From Actinomycetes bacterium (GTDB taxonomy: Bacteria; Actinomycetota; Aquicultoria; CAJVYJ01), in the NCBI GenBank assembly GCA_030597945.1, contig JAUVQW010000028.1:1-11164 (forward strand): a stretch of 11,164 nucleotides of DNA, written 5' to 3'. Below are positions 1-6,925 of this stretch, piece by piece (position 1 is the first letter of the stretch; every line of letters starts with the position of its first letter). The notes beneath the pieces are model-generated. The model saw nothing but the letters and a program-made list of their open reading frames with translations. It had not been told where the DNA came from and did not search any database. Position numbers and translations under genes: made by a program.

Positions 1-742
1 CGTTGGTCAAGGGGACTCAACTCTTATTCAAAGCCCTAGAGGGAAGACGGTTTTAATAGACGGTGGTCCAGATTTCAAGAAGCTCGATAAAAAACTTATA
101 GAAAGAAATATTAAAAAGATAGATATTCTAATTGTAAGCCATGGTCATCTAGATCATATAAAGGGCTTGATCGATTTAGTGAAGGAATATCCCGTAGGAA
201 CAATACTTGACTCATCCTACTCAAATTCGTCGCCTTATTATCGGGAGCTCATTGATAATACTAAATCTATGGGTATCGAGTATATGAAGGTCGCCTCTGG
301 TGACAATTTTACGATAGATGAAGTAAGTTTCGACATTCTTCTACCAGCTGACGATTTTTACTCGGACGAGGGATCAGAAATCAATAATGCCTCTCTTGTT
401 GCTATGGTTTCGTATAAAGACTTTGATATCCTGTTTCCCGGAGATGTCGAAATTGATTCCATAGACGATCTTATAGAAGATTATCCAAACGATATTGACG
501 CGGAGGTCTTAAAGGTCTCTCATCACGGGTCAAGGAATGGTACGACTGAAGATCTTATCGAGGCGGTATTGCCGGGAGATGCAGTCATATCGGTCGGATC
601 AGAAAACTCCTTTGGTCATCCTCATATGTCGACTTTAAAAATTTTAAGATCGTCTGGAGTAAGGTTATGGCGTACTGACGACGACTCTTCGGTTATGGTA
701 ACGAGCGATGGCAAAGATTACAAAATATGGTCGCTTCAGTAA
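1..742 (+). CDS. comEC: ComEC/Rec2 C-terminal metallo-beta-lactamase domain (5' truncated by window)
   Basis: The reading frame is open from base 2 and the gene starts before the window. ComEC forms the inner-membrane channel for single-stranded DNA in natural transformation, and its C-terminal metallo-beta-lactamase-like domain is thought to act as the nuclease. What is visible is that domain. It begins with VGQGDS and a LIDGG strand, followed by the metal motif SHGHLDH (bases about 137-157), then FPGD, then VSHHGS with the distal His, and FGHPH near the C-terminus. The metal ligands look intact. The membrane-spanning competence domain, if present, lies upstream. holA follows, as in Bacillus and many actinobacteria, which supports comEC over an unrelated hydrolase. 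A stand-alone ComEC-like hydrolase without membrane segments cannot be excluded from this fragment. Confidence 0.88.
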   Translation, partial: VGQGDSTLIQSPRGKTVLIDGGPDFKKLDKKLIERNIKKIDILIVSHGHLDHIKGLIDLVKEYPVGTILDSSYSNSSPYYRELIDNTKSMGIEYMKVASGDNFTIDEVSFDILLPADDFYSDEGSEINNASLVAMVSYKDFDILFPGDVEIDSIDDLIEDYPNDIDAEVLKVSHHGSRNGTTEDLIEAVLPGDAVISVGSENSFGHPHMSTLKILRSSGVRLWRTDDDSSVMVTSDGKDYKIWSLQ

Positions 743-750
743 TGTTTTAT

Positions 751-779
751 TTGACCGCTACTCTCAACACTGACAGAAT
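751..779 (+). promoter_or_regulatory. Candidate promoter just upstream of holA, possibly leaderless
   Basis: A TTGACC -35 box (751-756) is followed after 17 bases by CAGAAT (774-779), which is preceded by the extended -10 element TGA (771-773). Only six bases separate the -10 box from the holA ATG at 786, so transcription would start at or next to the start codon. There is no Shine-Dalgarno sequence in front of holA, which fits a leaderless transcript. Read by eye only; not modelled. Confidence 0.45.
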
Positions 780-785
780 AAAAAT

Positions 786-1799
786 ATGGTCAAGACAAAG
801 ACGATCGAAGATCTAAAAGGCGTATATTTTCTTTACGGCGGCGAGAAATATTTGGTCGATGAAGCGATCAGTCGCCTGAAAACGATCATGGAAAAAGGCG
901 GTGATCTGACTCTTAATCTGGAGAGGTTCACGGCGCCGTGTGATGTAAGCGATATTCTAAACGCCTGTTTTACGCCACCGTTCTTATCGCAAAAGAGGCT
1001 CGTGATCGTCGAAGAGATCGAGCGGCTTGCGCCAAGCGATAGAGATAGACTTGTCGATTATGTTGAAAATCCGATGCACCATACCGTCCTTATAATGGTC
1101 CAGACAGGTTTAAATAAATCTAAAAAACCTAATATCGATAAGCGTACAAAACTATTTAAAAAGTGTGACAAGCTGGGCTATGTCTATGAATACAAGATCG
1201 AGCAAAAGAATATCAAGTATTGGATAAAAGACGAGTTTTTAAAAAGGAACAAGGTACCCACCGATCAAGTAGTCCAGCTCTTAGGCCAGATAGGCGCAAA
1301 TGATTTAAGGAGGCTCAGCTCTGAAATAGAAAAGATATCACTTTACGCAGACGGAACTAAGAAGATCGATATGGATCACATAAGGGAAGTCATATCTTTA
1401 AGCGCTGAAGCCGAGGTATTCGATCTGATAGAAAAAGTGGTAGCCGGTGACGTTGATTCTTCCTTAGATCTTCTGGCGGTCATCTTGGATGAGGATGACG
1501 AGGTCGGAAAAATATTCTACCTTCTAGAACAGCAGATAAGCCTTCTTCTAAAAGGTAAGGAATATCACGATAAAGGCATCCCCGATAAAGAGATGGCGGG
1601 TTTGCTAAGAATTTCTCCCGGCCGGCTGTATTACTTAAAGACACAGCTAAGATCTGTATCAATTGAAAATTTGAAAAACATGCTTGAGTTACTGGCCAGG
1701 GCAGATCATCGAAGAAAACAAAGCCTTGAAGACAACAGGCTGATACTTGAGAGATTTATTGTAGACGCGGTAGCGACACGATCAGAAGTTGCTAGCTGA
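786..1799 (+). CDS. holA: DNA polymerase III, delta subunit
   Basis: HolA is the wrench subunit of the clamp loader: it opens the beta sliding clamp so that it can be loaded onto primed DNA at the fork. The 337-residue length is normal. The N-terminal strand VYFLYGGEKYLVDEAI (about 13-28) matches the usual 'lYGeE.fLv.ea' opening of the family. The middle has the expected FLSQKRLVIVEE beta-strand region, and the C-terminal helical collar ends in the typical LLARADHRRKQ...LILERFIV stretch (about 302-328). The start is chosen because the family core begins about a dozen residues after it. No Shine-Dalgarno sequence precedes it; see the adjacent promoter. The gene lies 43 bases after comEC, and its last 8 bases overlap the end of convergent rpsT. 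That gene order is conserved in Gram-positive bacteria. Confidence 0.93.
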   Translation: MVKTKTIEDLKGVYFLYGGEKYLVDEAISRLKTIMEKGGDLTLNLERFTAPCDVSDILNACFTPPFLSQKRLVIVEEIERLAPSDRDRLVDYVENPMHHTVLIMVQTGLNKSKKPNIDKRTKLFKKCDKLGYVYEYKIEQKNIKYWIKDEFLKRNKVPTDQVVQLLGQIGANDLRRLSSEIEKISLYADGTKKIDMDHIREVISLSAEAEVFDLIEKVVAGDVDSSLDLLAVILDEDDEVGKIFYLLEQQISLLLKGKEYHDKGIPDKEMAGLLRISPGRLYYLKTQLRSVSIENLKNMLELLARADHRRKQSLEDNRLILERFIVDAVATRSEVAS

Positions 1800-2055
1800 T
1801 AGAGTTTAACTTTTTTGTCAGGTGAGACTTCTTGTTGGCAGCGTTGTTCTTATGGATAATATTCTTAGAAGCGGCTTTATCCAGCGATTTGACAGTCTTT
1901 TTTAAGGTAGATTCCGCGGCTTTCTTATCTTTATCCGTAATAGCCTTATCAAAGCTGGCTATGTTTGATTTGACTTCGCTCTTAATGCCCTTATTGCGCA
2001 CCCTTGATCGTTCCGACTGTCTGTTTCTTTTTATCTGAGATTTGATATTAGCCAC
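1792..2055 (-). CDS. rpsT: 30S ribosomal protein S20, GTG start
   Basis: S20 is a primary 16S-rRNA-binding protein of the small subunit. The protein is 87 residues, Lys/Arg-rich and helical, and opens with (M)ANIKSQIKRNRQSERSRVRN, the standard S20 N-terminus. The family's universal 'ANIKS.IKR' fixes the start at the GTG at 2053-2055. A GGAGGT Shine-Dalgarno (2060-2065) sits four bases before it. An ATG ten codons further upstream would add a non-family tail and place the ribosome site inside the gene, so it is rejected. The gene converges on holA with an 8-base overlap of coding ends and diverges from murJ. E. coli rpsT also uses a non-ATG codon (UUG) and represses its own translation. Whether this GTG has the same role is only an inference. 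Confidence 0.97.
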   Translation of the reverse strand: MANIKSQIKRNRQSERSRVRNKGIKSEVKSNIASFDKAITDKDKKAAESTLKKTVKSLDKAASKNIIHKNNAANKKSHLTKKLNSIS

Positions 2056-2088
2056 AAATACCTCCATAAACTTATTAAAAAGCAACTT

Positions 2089-2116
2089 ATCTTACCATAC
2101 AATTTACTTACTGCAA
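2089..2116 (-). promoter_or_regulatory. rpsT: Candidate rpsT promoter
   Basis: On the minus strand, TTGCAG (2111-2116) is followed after 16 bases by TAAGAT (2089-2094), preceded by an extended TGG element. It lies 33 bases upstream of the GTG start and its Shine-Dalgarno. It is back to back with the murJ promoter, so the two RNA polymerase sites probably interfere or share DNA. Identified by eye from consensus match. Confidence 0.5.
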
Positions 2117-2127
2117 GTTACATACAC

Positions 2128-2156
2128 TCGACGGGTCCATTTTAAACCCATATAAT
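2128..2156 (+). promoter_or_regulatory. murJ: Candidate promoter of the murJ-NIL-larE operon
   Basis: A perfect TATAAT (2151-2156) lies 17 bases after TCGACG (2128-2133), a 4/6 match to the -35 consensus. The predicted transcript begins near 2163, giving a leader of about 25 bases before the TTG start of murJ. The next two genes have almost no spacing, so this promoter probably serves all three. Confidence 0.6.
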
Positions 2157-2187
2157 GTTGCGAGCTTGCAAATGACGAAGGGAAAAT

Positions 2188-3786
2188 TTGAGCGAGGAGA
2201 CGGCATCACTTTCTAAGTCTACGGCGACAATATCCGTATATACGACAATAAGTCGTGTAACGGGCTTTATAGCGATCATAGTCCTTGCGTACGCTCTGGG
2301 AAATACGAATCTCGCTGATTCCTACAATCTCGCCAACACTATCCCAAACATGCTTTACGAGCTGGTCCTGGGAGGTATTCTTACCTCTTTATTTATTCCG
2401 ATATTCATGGACCACCTTATAAAGGATAAAGACAAGGCCTGGAAAGTCGTTAGTAATATCGCCAATATATCGATACTTTTTCTAATCGTAATGGCGATAA
2501 TCGGTACGGTTTTCTCTTTCTATTTCATCAGGATCCAAACTTTTCTTGTACCGGCAGGAGCTGAGAAGGTTAAGCTGGCCAGTTTATTCTTTAAATTTTT
2601 CGTATGGGAGATCGTTTTTTACGGTGCTTGCTCAATCCTTAACGGCGTACTCCAATCGCTAAAGAAGTTTAAAGTACCTGCCGCCGCTCCCATTCTTAAC
2701 AACCTAGTCACCATAGCAACCGTTCTTTTTATCTATCTGCCTCTACGAAATGAGAATCCTGAGGCGGCTCTGGTAGGGCTGGCCATTGGTACAACCTTTG
2801 GTGTGGCGGCTATGGACCTTATACAGATACCTGCTCTTATAAAAGTCGGATATAAACACCATTGGGTTTTGGATTTTAGGGATGAGACTTTCTTAAAATT
2901 GGCTGTTTTATCCATCCCTGTTTTTGGTTACGTGGCCTCTAATCAGATCGGCCAGATAGTCGTAAATATTCTTGCTTTTCAATTTGACAGCGGTTTCTCA
3001 TACTGGACATACGCCTGGAGGTTTTATCAGCTTCCCTATGGAATATTGGCAGTATCCATTGCTACTGTGCTTTTTCCTTATATATCGGAGAGATCATCAA
3101 ATAATGATATTAGCGGCATCAAAGAGTATCTTTCAATTGGCGTAAGGACAACCAGTTTCGTTATTCTACCGGCTACAGCTTTTATTTACGTGCTTAGTGA
3201 ACCGATCATCCTTACTACTATCAGCCACGGGGCTTTTAGCGTTGGTGGCGGCATAAAGACGGCGCAAGTTTTGGCTTACTTTACATTGGGCCTTCTGCCA
3301 TTCTCCTTACACATGTTTATAGCAAGGATCTTTTATGCTTTAAAAGATACGATGACACCGATGAAGATGAACGCTCTCGGTGTTCCTGTAATGATTGTAT
3401 TAGACATCATATTAGTAAGGTTTTTTGAAGTGGCCGGATTAGCCCTAGGCAACAGTATCACTTATGCCTTTACTACGACCCTTCTTTTCCTTTCTCTTAG
3501 AAAAAGGATAGGGCCGCTCGGGGCAAGGGACATGGTTAGGAGAACAATAAAGTTTACGATCATATCCATTTTCTCAGCTTTATTGATCATTATCGTGACC
3601 GGTTTTTCGATATTCAGTGGGACAGATTTCTTATCAAGCTTGCTTAATCTTATTGTAGGCCTTACTGTTGGAATAAGTTCGTATCTTCTTATCAACCATG
3701 TGATGAAAACGGAAGAGACGGAATTTATTTGGGGTATGTTTAGGGGAATATTAAGAAAATGGCAGAATAATTCGAAAGGAGATTAG
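2188..3786 (+). CDS. murJ: Lipid II flippase MurJ (MviN family), TTG start
   Basis: MurJ flips the peptidoglycan precursor lipid II from the inner to the outer face of the cytoplasmic membrane. The 532-residue protein is strongly hydrophobic over its whole length, as expected for the 14-helix MOP-superfamily fold. Family marks in the first two helices are SRVTGF (22-27, with the conserved Arg23) and LADSYNLANTIPN (42-54, with the conserved Asp44). These are followed by the GGILTSLFIPIF loop. The 'NMLYELVLGG' version is the one I associate with actinobacterial and related Gram-positive MurJ rather than the proteobacterial 'NLLRRLF'. The TTG start is supported by GAAGGG about five bases upstream and by absence of another nearby in-frame start. 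No extracellular kinase-like or sugar-binding domain is fused at the C-terminus. The stop is embedded in the ribosome site region of the next gene. Confidence 0.93.
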   Translation: MSEETASLSKSTATISVYTTISRVTGFIAIIVLAYALGNTNLADSYNLANTIPNMLYELVLGGILTSLFIPIFMDHLIKDKDKAWKVVSNIANISILFLIVMAIIGTVFSFYFIRIQTFLVPAGAEKVKLASLFFKFFVWEIVFYGACSILNGVLQSLKKFKVPAAAPILNNLVTIATVLFIYLPLRNENPEAALVGLAIGTTFGVAAMDLIQIPALIKVGYKHHWVLDFRDETFLKLAVLSIPVFGYVASNQIGQIVVNILAFQFDSGFSYWTYAWRFYQLPYGILAVSIATVLFPYISERSSNNDISGIKEYLSIGVRTTSFVILPATAFIYVLSEPIILTTISHGAFSVGGGIKTAQVLAYFTLGLLPFSLHMFIARIFYALKDTMTPMKMNALGVPVMIVLDIILVRFFEVAGLALGNSITYAFTTTLLFLSLRKRIGPLGARDMVRRTIKFTIISIFSALLIIIVTGFSIFSGTDFLSSLLNLIVGLTVGISSYLLINHVMKTEETEFIWGMFRGILRKWQNNSKGD

Positions 3787-3788
3787 TT

Positions 3789-4031
3789 ATGAGCGGTACA
3801 CGTGTCCACCTTACTTTTCCTGAGAAGTTGATCCAGGAACCGGTCATCTATAATCTGGGGAAAAATTACGGAATCGTCACAAATATAAGGCGAGCAAATG
3901 TTGAGCAAAAAATGGGGTGGGTTATCCTTGAGATGGAGGCGGATGATGAGTCTCTCGAGAGAGGTATCAAGTATCTTGAGGAGTATGGTGTACAAGTCGA
4001 TCGGATGGACGGGGACGTAATAGAGAGCTGA
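3789..4031 (+). CDS. Stand-alone NIL-domain protein
   Basis: This is a small (80-residue) single-domain protein. The pattern VHLTFPEKLIQEPVIYNLGKNYG (about 6-28), then a TNIRRANVEQ strand, GWVILEMEAD (43-52) and KYLEEYGVQVD (61-71), matches the ferredoxin-fold NIL domain. That domain is known from the C-terminus of the methionine ABC transporter MetN and from NIL-ferredoxin proteins required for sulfide assimilation into homocysteine in methanogens. Here there is no ferredoxin part and not a single cysteine, so it cannot hold a cluster itself. An AAAGGAG ribosome site (3775-3781) straddles the murJ stop, seven bases before the ATG, so translation is coupled to murJ. Its position four bases before a LarE-type sulfur transferase suggests a sensor or accessory role in sulfur metabolism, but this is inferred from neighbours only. 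Confidence 0.8.
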   Translation: MSGTRVHLTFPEKLIQEPVIYNLGKNYGIVTNIRRANVEQKMGWVILEMEADDESLERGIKYLEEYGVQVDRMDGDVIES

Positions 4032-4035
4032 TCAT

Positions 4036-4857
4036 TTGATTGCCATAGAAAAAAAGTCTTTAAGTGAAAAGGAAGCAAAGTTAGAAGAGGTACTTTTAGA
4101 GAGCGAAAGTGCGGTAATCGCTTTTTCCGGTGGAGTTGATAGTAGTTTACTTCTACACAAAGCAACTTCAATACTTGGTAGGAAGAATGTTATCGCGGTC
4201 ACCGGCCTATCTCCATCCTATCCAGAGAGTGATAAGCGAAATGCTGATGAAGTCATTCAGTTTACGGGCGCGATCTGGTTGACTATTGAGACGATGGAAT
4301 TTAATGATTCAGATTATGTAAAGAACGGCATAGATAGATGTTTCTTTTGCAAAAAAGACCTTTTTAATAGATTGACCAAGATTGCTTATAAGCGTGGCGT
4401 AAAGGCAGTATTTGATGGAACCATCTATGACGATATGGATGATCATAGGCCAGGCAGACGGGCAGCTCTTGATGCCGGTGTAAAAAGCCCTCTTTTAGAG
4501 GCCGGTATTTTAAAAGATGAAGTCAGAACTCTTTTAAAACGGGATGGATTGCCAAACTGGGATAAGCCATCTTCAGCGTGCCTTGCTTCACGAATTCCTT
4601 ATGGAACTGAAATAACTTCTGAGAAATTAGCCCAAGTTGAAAAAGGCGAGAAGATCCTTAAGGACTTCGGTTTTAGTAGCTCGCGGCTTAGATGGCATGA
4701 CAATATCGCCAGGATCGAACTCGACCCAGAAGAGTTTACCGAAGCGATAAATTTAAGAAAAGATCTGATCCGGGCGATCAAGAAGGTTGGCTTTACCTAT
4801 GTATGCCTGGATATCGAAGGCATAAGGACCGGAAGCATGAATGAAGGCCGGAATTAA
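4036..4857 (+). CDS. larE: LarE-family ATP-dependent sulfur transferase (PP-loop), TTG start
   Basis: LarE adenylates a carboxylate of the pyridinium dicarboxylate precursor and inserts sulfur, on the way to the nickel-pincer cofactor of lactate racemase. The 273-residue protein has the PP-loop SGGVDSS (31-37), the RCFFCK motif (101-106), DGTIYDD (127-133) and the family signature WDKPSSACLASRIPYG (175-190). In the L. plantarum enzyme a single cysteine in the last motif is the sacrificial sulfur donor. This protein has that cysteine (Cys182) plus the pair Cys102/Cys105, the three-cysteine arrangement of the [4Fe-4S]-type LarE proteins that do not consume themselves. It starts with TTG four bases after the NIL gene, with only a weak GAGAG site. 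larB, larC and larA are not in the window, so the true substrate is unproven; many LarE homologues lack these partners. Confidence 0.84.
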   Translation: MIAIEKKSLSEKEAKLEEVLLESESAVIAFSGGVDSSLLLHKATSILGRKNVIAVTGLSPSYPESDKRNADEVIQFTGAIWLTIETMEFNDSDYVKNGIDRCFFCKKDLFNRLTKIAYKRGVKAVFDGTIYDDMDDHRPGRRAALDAGVKSPLLEAGILKDEVRTLLKRDGLPNWDKPSSACLASRIPYGTEITSEKLAQVEKGEKILKDFGFSSSRLRWHDNIARIELDPEEFTEAINLRKDLIRAIKKVGFTYVCLDIEGIRTGSMNEGRN

Positions 4858-4870
4858 ATAAAGAGAGAAC

Positions 4871-6343
4871 TTAATTGTAAATAATTCCTCCGCCGATGAC
4901 AAGATCGTCTACGTAAAACACCACTGATTGACCGGGGGCTATGCCGGTATCGGACTTCGATTTCAACTCTACCTTGACCGCATCGTCAGCTATGGGAAAG
5001 ATCTTTGCCGGGACAGGCTCCATATTGTAGCGATATTTTACTTCGACTTCAAAGTCCTCGATCAATCCATCAAATGGTATAAAATTCAGCTCTTTAGCAA
5101 TGAGTGAATCTTTTTCGAAATCCGCTATTCCGCCGACAACCAAAGTGTTGTCGGCAGGTAAGATATCCGTAACATAAAACGGAGTATTGTTTGCAATCCC
5201 CAGCCCTTTTCTCTGGCCTACAGTGTAGAAGGGAAGGCCTTTGTGGGTTCCAAGAGAACGATTTTCCTTATCAATGATTGGGCCTGGCTTAGGATCATAG
5301 CCACGATCGATCAAAAAGCTTCTATAGTCATTATCGGGGATGAAGCAGATCTCCTGACTCTCTGCTTTTTTGGCTACCGAGAGACCAAGGCGGTCAGCGA
5401 CGGACCGCACTTCTTTTTTGTTGTAGTCGCCAAGAGGAGCGATAAAACTTCGAAGAACTCCTTGGTCGGCTCCCCAAAACATGTATGACTGGTCTTTACT
5501 TCTGTCCCTTGCTATCTTGACTTGGAATCGTTTCGCTACTTCATCAAAGGCGATCTTTACGTAATGGCCGGTGGCTAGCTGATTGGCTCCGAGTTTTTCG
5601 GAGATACTCCTTAGAGTCGTAAACTTGATCTTGCGGTTGCATTGGATGCACGGGTTAGGCGTTCTACCTTTAGTATATTCATTATAAAAATCGTCTATGA
5701 CATGTTTTTTAAAAGCTTTTCTAAGATCAACAGTGAAATGAGGGATATTCAGATTCTTTGACACAAGCCAAGCGTCATCAATATCCTCAGGCGAACAACA
5801 ACTTCTATTATCAACTTGTCCGGCAACAGTGCTGTCGTGAAGCCTCATTGTAAGGCCGACAACTTCCTTTCCTTCGTTCTTAAGAAGGGCGGCGACAGTT
5901 GAGCTATCGACTCCGCCACTCATAGCCACAGCGGTCCTTTGGCGTTCTTTTGGCATTTCTATAAAAGAATCTGAACTTACAAAGTTTTCCAGAGCGGACT
6001 TAAGGGCCGTTGCTCCCAGATTCGAGCAGCTAAGCTTATTATCGGGAAGACCTCCAAGAGCACTATTTATATCATCTCCAGTTATCATTGACGCCTCAAA
6101 TATAGATAGACCCTTTGCTATTTCCGTAGTCATACTAGAAGAAGCAATGGCTGAGGGACAGCCTTCAGCTAAAAAAGAGATATCGGCTATCCGAAAAGAC
6201 TCGACTCGAATAAAGATCTTTACAAGATCGCCGCACTCTTCGATGCTTCCAGCCGTACCGATGGCGCTGGGGTGCTCCATCTTGCCAACATTTTTAGGAT
6301 CGAAAAAATGGCTCTTAACGCTATTTGATATATCTTCTACCAT
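4871..6343 (-). CDS. mnmA: IscU/NifU-type scaffold fused to tRNA 2-thiouridylase MnmA
   Basis: This is a fusion of 490 residues; MnmA alone is about 360. Residues 1-120 form an IscU/NifU N-terminal domain with ECGD (Cys37, Asp39), GCPSAIASSS (Cys62) and LSCSNLG (Cys106), the three cluster-assembly cysteines. His105 of E. coli IscU is Ser105 here, and the LPPVK chaperone motif reads LPDNK. From about 135 the MnmA part begins, with PP-loop SGGVDS (142-147), Asn-Pro-CIQC (Cys232, Cys235), GHYVKI, and SQEICFIPD (Cys333), then TVGQRKGLGI and the C-terminal beta-barrel. MnmA puts sulfur on U34 of tRNA-Lys/Glu/Gln. The CxxC plus distal Cys pattern is that of the Fe-S-dependent MnmA class (as in Thermus), rather than the DxxC E. 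coli type. The ATG has no Shine-Dalgarno, but the IscU homology starts right at it. The gene ends 13 bases from convergent larE. Confidence 0.95.
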   Translation of the reverse strand: MVEDISNSVKSHFFDPKNVGKMEHPSAIGTAGSIEECGDLVKIFIRVESFRIADISFLAEGCPSAIASSSMTTEIAKGLSIFEASMITGDDINSALGGLPDNKLSCSNLGATALKSALENFVSSDSFIEMPKERQRTAVAMSGGVDSSTVAALLKNEGKEVVGLTMRLHDSTVAGQVDNRSCCSPEDIDDAWLVSKNLNIPHFTVDLRKAFKKHVIDDFYNEYTKGRTPNPCIQCNRKIKFTTLRSISEKLGANQLATGHYVKIAFDEVAKRFQVKIARDRSKDQSYMFWGADQGVLRSFIAPLGDYNKKEVRSVADRLGLSVAKKAESQEICFIPDNDYRSFLIDRGYDPKPGPIIDKENRSLGTHKGLPFYTVGQRKGLGIANNTPFYVTDILPADNTLVVGGIADFEKDSLIAKELNFIPFDGLIEDFEVEVKYRYNMEPVPAKIFPIADDAVKVELKSKSDTGIAPGQSVVFYVDDLVIGGGIIYN

Positions 6344-6352
6344 AATATAAGT

Positions 6353-6358
6353 ATTATA
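6353..6358 (-). promoter_or_regulatory. -10 box in front of the IscU-MnmA fusion, near-leaderless start
   Basis: On the minus strand a perfect TATAAT lies nine bases before the ATG at 6343. No good -35 box is found 15-18 bases upstream. The expected transcript start is within about four bases of the ATG, and there is no Shine-Dalgarno. A small inverted repeat (ATAATA, four bases, TATTAT; 6342-6357) overlaps the box and the start codon, although AT-richness makes such repeats likely by chance. Confidence 0.4.
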
Positions 6359-6374
6359 AGTATCCAGACAATAA

Positions 6375-6401
6375 TTAACACCTTAATAGGGTTATTATAA
6401 A
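6375..6401 (+). promoter_or_regulatory. Weak candidate promoter of the DUF523 gene
   Basis: TTAACA (6375-6380) and TATAAA (6396-6401) each match 5 of 6 consensus bases, but the 15-base spacing is short. The leader would be about 60 bases and would contain the TAAAG/CTTTA repeats at 6405-6427. Confidence 0.3.
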
Positions 6402-6404
6402 GTC

Positions 6405-6427
6405 TAAAGCATGAACTTTATGTAAAG
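6405..6427 (+). repeat. Clustered TAAAG/CTTTA half-sites in the DUF523-gene leader
   Basis: Three copies of one five-base word occur within 23 bases: TAAAG (6405-6409), inverted CTTTA (6416-6420) and TAAAG (6423-6427). Neighbouring copies form inverted pairs with 6- and 2-base spacers. The same word is paired at 6954-6973 in front of the next gene. It could be an operator or a weak RNA hairpin; chance in AT-rich DNA is also possible. Confidence 0.3.
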
Positions 6428-6466
6428 CCAAAGAATGAAGATTGTTTTAAGGAGCATGAAAGATCG

Positions 6467-6925
6467 ATGGAAAAGATGTTGGTAAGTTTATGTCTATTGG
6501 GACAGAAATGTCGATTTGACGGAAGAGATTGCCTTAATGACCAAATAAAGGAGTCGCTACATAATAAAATCGTGATCGGCGTCTGTCCGGAGCTTGAGTC
6601 CGGCCTATCAGTTCCCAGAAAAAAGTGCGAGATATTCGGTGGAGACGGCTATGACGTTCTGGACAAAAAAGCTCAAGTGTTGGCAGAAGATGGTAGCGAT
6701 TTTAGCCTAAGCTATCAAAGGGGCGCGGAAATAATTTTGGAAAGAGTAAAGATTTCCGGCGTAAAGAAAGCGATATTTAAGGATAATAGCCCGTCTTGCG
6801 GTCTGACTCACATATATGACGGAACGTTTAAGGGCCACATGCGACCAGGCCCTGGTGTTAGTACGGCCCTACTAAAGCGAAACGATATAGAGATAATAAG
6901 TGATGAACATTTTATTGAAATTTGA
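6467..6925 (+). CDS. DUF523 family protein, TudS-like Fe-S thio-base desulfidase
   Basis: The protein is 152 residues, the normal length for DUF523 (COG1683). The family's founding function is TudS, a [4Fe-4S]-dependent thiouracil desulfidase that removes sulfur from 2-/4-thiouracil. Visible marks are SLCLLGQKCRFDG (7-19, Cys9 and Cys15), VCPELESGLSVPR (39-51, Cys40), and DNSPSCGLTHIYDG (106-119, Cys111). The three well-spaced cysteines Cys9, Cys40 and Cys111 are the probable cluster ligands. It is a soluble cytoplasmic enzyme. The ATG lies 12 bases after AAGGAG (6449-6454), a rather long spacing; ATG at 6476 is an alternative that would trim three residues and match other family members. It sits between two sulfur-inserting PP-loop genes, which fits salvage of thiolated bases from tRNA, but no substrate can be read from the sequence. 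Confidence 0.88.
   Translation: MEKMLVSLCLLGQKCRFDGRDCLNDQIKESLHNKIVIGVCPELESGLSVPRKKCEIFGGDGYDVLDKKAQVLAEDGSDFSLSYQRGAEIILERVKISGVKKAIFKDNSPSCGLTHIYDGTFKGHMRPGPGVSTALLKRNDIEIISDEHFIEI

Noticed and set aside
1832..2038. Plus-strand hydrophobic ORF opposite rpsT
   Set aside because: Antisense shadow of a certain ribosomal protein gene; hydrophobic residues result from reading Lys codons backwards.
2056..2085. Upstream ATG giving a 97-residue S20
   Set aside because: The extra ten residues have no family counterpart and would contain the GGAGGT ribosome site of the real GTG start.
4858..4870. Possible bidirectional terminator between larE and the IscU-MnmA gene
   Set aside because: Only 13 bases and no inverted repeat or T-run is visible.
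6342..6357. ATAATA/TATTAT inverted repeat at the start of the IscU-MnmA gene
   Set aside because: Pure A/T words in an AT-rich promoter form such repeats readily; kept only as a remark on the -10 box entry.
6456..6485. Out-of-frame ATG (nine-codon ORF) overlapping the start of the DUF523 gene
   Set aside because: It lies one base after AAGGAG, too close for that site to serve it; no sign of a conserved leader peptide.
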